Below the pieces are notes generated by a model, which worked only from the letters and a program-made list of their open reading frames with translations, had not been told where the DNA came from and did no database searches. From Chloroflexota bacterium (GTDB lineage Bacteria; Chloroflexota; Dehalococcoidia; Tepidiformales; Tepidiformaceae), in contig JAKALX010000199.1 in assembly GCA_021823905.1 (NCBI GenBank), positions 1-6,825 of the forward strand: a stretch of 6,825 nucleotides of DNA, given 5' to 3'. Of the stretch, positions 5,226 to 6,825 are shown one piece after another (the stretch's first letter is position 1; the number at the start of each line of letters is the position of its first letter). The position numbers and the translations under genes were made by a program.

Positions 5226-6161
5226 ATGGCTCTCCCGTCCTTCACGCGCGCGCAGCTTTCCGCCGGGGCCCCCGGGCCGAACACGGCGCTAACGATCGGC
5301 GTGCTCGACGGCGTCCATCGCGGCCACCAGGCGCTGCTCGGGCGGCTGCGCGAGGAGGCCCGCAAGCGCGCGCTCTCGCCCGGCGTCGTCACCCTCCATC
5401 CGCATCCGTTGACGGTGCTCCGGCCGGAGATCCAGCCCAGCTACCTGACCTCGCTCGAAGACCGCATCGAGCTCATGCGCGATTCCGGCGCCGACTGGGT
5501 CATCCCGATGACCTTCACCGGCGAGGTCTCGGAGGTGACCGCCGAGGAGCTGGCCGGCGCCTTCTACTCGCTCCTGCGCATGCGCCTCATGGTCCTCGGC
5601 CCCGATGCCGCCTTCGGCCGCGGCGCGCCGCGTGATACGCCCGAGCGGATGCGCCAGCTCGGCGCCGAGCTTGGCTTCGAGGTCGTCCAGATCGAGCCGG
5701 TCATGCACGACCACGAGCGCTACAGCTCGACGGCCGTCCGCCGCGCCCTCACGGACGGCGACATGGCCCGCGTTTCCGCGCTCCTCGGACGCAACTACCG
5801 CCTCTCCGGCCCAGTCGTCCACGGCCTCGAGCGTGGCCGCACGATCGGCTTCCCGACGGCGAACATCTCCGTCGCCGCCGACCGCGCGCTCCCCGGCCTG
5901 GGGGTCTATGCCACGCGTGCGCACGTCGCGGGGCACACGCTCGCGGGCGCGACGAACATCGGCAGGCGGCCAACGTTCGACGCCGGCCACGTCTCGATCG
6001 AAACCTACCTCCTCGACTTCGAAGGCGACGTGTACGGCGAGCGCATGGATCTCGAAGTCTGCCAGCGCATCCGGGGCGAGATCGCCTTCGCCAGCGCCGC
6101 TGAGCTCACCGCTCAGATCGCCCTCGACGTCGACTCCGTCCGAACCCTGTTCTCCACGTAG
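5226..6161 (+). CDS. ribF: Bifunctional riboflavin kinase / FAD synthetase RibF
   Basis: RibF phosphorylates riboflavin to FMN and adenylates FMN to FAD in the cytoplasm. The 311-residue protein has both domains. The N-terminal nucleotidyltransferase domain shows TIGVLDGVHRGHQ (about 23-35), VVTLHPHPLTVLRPE (about 54-68), FGRGAPRDTPERMRQLG (about 130-146) and YSSTAVRRALTDGDM (about 166-180). The C-terminal flavokinase domain shows GRTIGFPTANI (about 204-214), GVYATRAHV (about 226-234), GATNIGRRPTF (about 241-251) and VSIETYLLDFEGDVYGERM (about 256-274), including the expected catalytic Glu259. HPHP replaces the more usual (D/E)PHP, a small deviation near the active site. The start is the ATG at 5226 with TAGG (5214-5217) 8 nt upstream; the frame also allows a TTG at 5220. 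The tyrS ATG lies 6 nt past the stop, so the two form an operon. RibF may supply cofactor to the three nearby split-barrel proteins. Confidence 0.96.
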   Translation: MALPSFTRAQLSAGAPGPNTALTIGVLDGVHRGHQALLGRLREEARKRALSPGVVTLHPHPLTVLRPEIQPSYLTSLEDRIELMRDSGADWVIPMTFTGEVSEVTAEELAGAFYSLLRMRLMVLGPDAAFGRGAPRDTPERMRQLGAELGFEVVQIEPVMHDHERYSSTAVRRALTDGDMARVSALLGRNYRLSGPVVHGLERGRTIGFPTANISVAADRALPGLGVYATRAHVAGHTLAGATNIGRRPTFDAGHVSIETYLLDFEGDVYGERMDLEVCQRIRGEIAFASAAELTAQIALDVDSVRTLFST

Positions 6162-6167
6162 GCCAGC

Positions 6168-6825
6168 ATGACCACAATCGACAATCGGCAACCGGCAACC
6201 GGCAATCGACGTATGGCGCCGGTGGACGAGCAGATCGGCGTCCTCATGAGCGGCGTCGACTACGGCGACGTCGAGCTCAAGAAGCAGATGGAGCGCGAGT
6301 TGCGCGGTCTCCTCGAGCAGGACCGGCCGCTGCGCGTCTATCTCGGCGTTGATCCGACCGCCACGTCGCTAACGCTCGGCCACACCGTCCCGTTGCGGAA
6401 GTTGCGCCAGTTCCAGCAGTTCGGCCACGACGCGATCTTCCTGATTGGCGACTACACGGCGCTGATCGGCGACCCCAGCGACAAGAACAAGCTCCGGCCG
6501 ATGCTCACCCAGGAGGACATCCAGGCCAACGAGGCGACCTACTTCGAGCAAGCGTCGAAGCTGCTGGATCCTTCGAAAACGGAACTTCGCCACAACTCCG
6601 AGTGGCTCGGAAAGCTCGACTTCCCCGCGATCATCTCGCTTATGTCCAAGTTCACGGCCGCCGAGATGCTGCGGCGCGACAACTTCCGCCTGCGCTGGGA
6701 CGCCGGAGACGCGGTCTACCTGCACGAGTTCCTCTACGCGCTCATGCAGGGCTACGACGCGTTCGCCCTCGAATGCGACGTCCAGGTGGGCGGCACCGAG
6801 CAGCTCTTCAATCTCATGGCCGGCC
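6168..6825 (+). CDS. tyrS: Tyrosine-tRNA ligase, N-terminal part (cut by right edge)
   Basis: This class I aminoacyl-tRNA synthetase charges tRNA-Tyr. The window holds 219 codons, covering most of the Rossmann-fold catalytic domain: YLGVDPTATSLTLGH (about 58-72, with TLGH as the HIGH motif), FLIGDYTALIGDPSDKNKLRP (about 91-111), LYALMQGYD (about 189-197) and the tyrosine/ATP-site VQVGGTEQLFNL (about 205-216). The KMSKS loop and the tRNA-binding C-terminus lie beyond the edge. Sequence features resemble the shorter, type 2 bacterial TyrS. The start is uncertain. The ATG at 6168 has a weak TAGG (6159-6162, overlapping the ribF stop) 5 nt upstream. Its first 15 residues (MTTIDNRQPATGNRR) are encoded by a heptanucleotide array and look unlike a TyrS. 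The in-frame ATG at 6213 (MAPVDEQIGVLMSGV) fits the usual family N-terminus but lacks a ribosome binding site. Confidence 0.95.
   Translation, partial: MTTIDNRQPATGNRRMAPVDEQIGVLMSGVDYGDVELKKQMERELRGLLEQDRPLRVYLGVDPTATSLTLGHTVPLRKLRQFQQFGHDAIFLIGDYTALIGDPSDKNKLRPMLTQEDIQANEATYFEQASKLLDPSKTELRHNSEWLGKLDFPAIISLMSKFTAAEMLRRDNFRLRWDAGDAVYLHEFLYALMQGYDAFALECDVQVGGTEQLFNLMAG
6176..6210. repeat. Heptanucleotide array, AAYCGNN family, site 3, at the tyrS 5' end
   Basis: Five perfect-register 7-nt units on the plus strand: AATCGAC (6176), AATCGGC (6183), AACCGGC (6190), AACCGGC (6197), AATCGAC (6204-6210), ending 2 nt before the ATG at 6213. It shares its central units with the ruvC array at 4551 but has one more AACCGGC. 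If translation starts at 6168, the array is coding. If it starts at 6213, the array is the ribF-tyrS spacer. Confidence 0.85.

Noticed and set aside
5289..6191. Minus-strand open frame of 300 codons opposite ribF
   Set aside because: Acidic, repetitive composition typical of a GC-rich antisense frame; RibF on the plus strand has complete family motifs.

Overview
This is a GC-rich (clearly above 60% by eye), gene-dense bacterial chromosomal window with ordinary housekeeping genes and no phage, plasmid, transposase, CRISPR, rRNA or tRNA signal. High GC, several GTG starts, a Pro/Thr-rich membrane-anchored protein with a small beta-type C-terminal domain, and several pyridoxamine-oxidase-like split-barrel proteins fit a Chloroflexota (Dehalococcoidia-like) genome. 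That assignment is inference. An actinobacterium or another high-GC lineage cannot be excluded without a tree.

Layout. On the minus strand, reading right to left: a pyridoxamine-5'-phosphate-oxidase family protein (3551-2934); a PPK2-family polyphosphate kinase that overlaps it by a GTGA (2937-2134); a membrane-anchored Pro/Thr-rich protein of unknown function (2037-1366); an MBL-fold hydrolase with an LACTB2-like C-terminal helical region (1268-228); and the first 21 codons of an unidentified gene that runs off the left edge (65-1). On the plus strand: two short split-barrel flavin-type proteins in tandem (3627-4091 and 4101-4544). These converge, with 4 nt between stop codons, on minus-strand ruvC (5046-4549). 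Divergent from ruvC come ribF (5226-6161) and tyrS (6168 to the right edge, truncated).

How the genes fit together. RibF makes FMN and FAD, the likely cofactors of at least some of the three split-barrel proteins nearby, although this family also includes F420 and heme binders. The PPOX/PPK2 overlap implies translational coupling. RuvC (Holliday-junction resolvase) and TyrS (tyrosine-tRNA ligase) are core functions.

The part that ordinary annotation does not explain lies at the gene edges. Three short arrays of a 7-nt degenerate repeat (AAYCGNN) touch the stop codon of the MBL gene, encode the last residues and stop of RuvC, and sit at the 5' end of tyrS. A second 7-nt family (RGACGNN) forms an inverted pair of arrays between PPK2 and the next gene, in matching order, and one arm contains the PPK2 stop codon. 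An 8-nt-type family (ACACAGAG) forms a long inverted repeat in the ruvC/ribF divergent spacer. I see no clear undescribed multi-gene system; the repeats are the most unusual signal. No stretch over 300 bases is free of genes.
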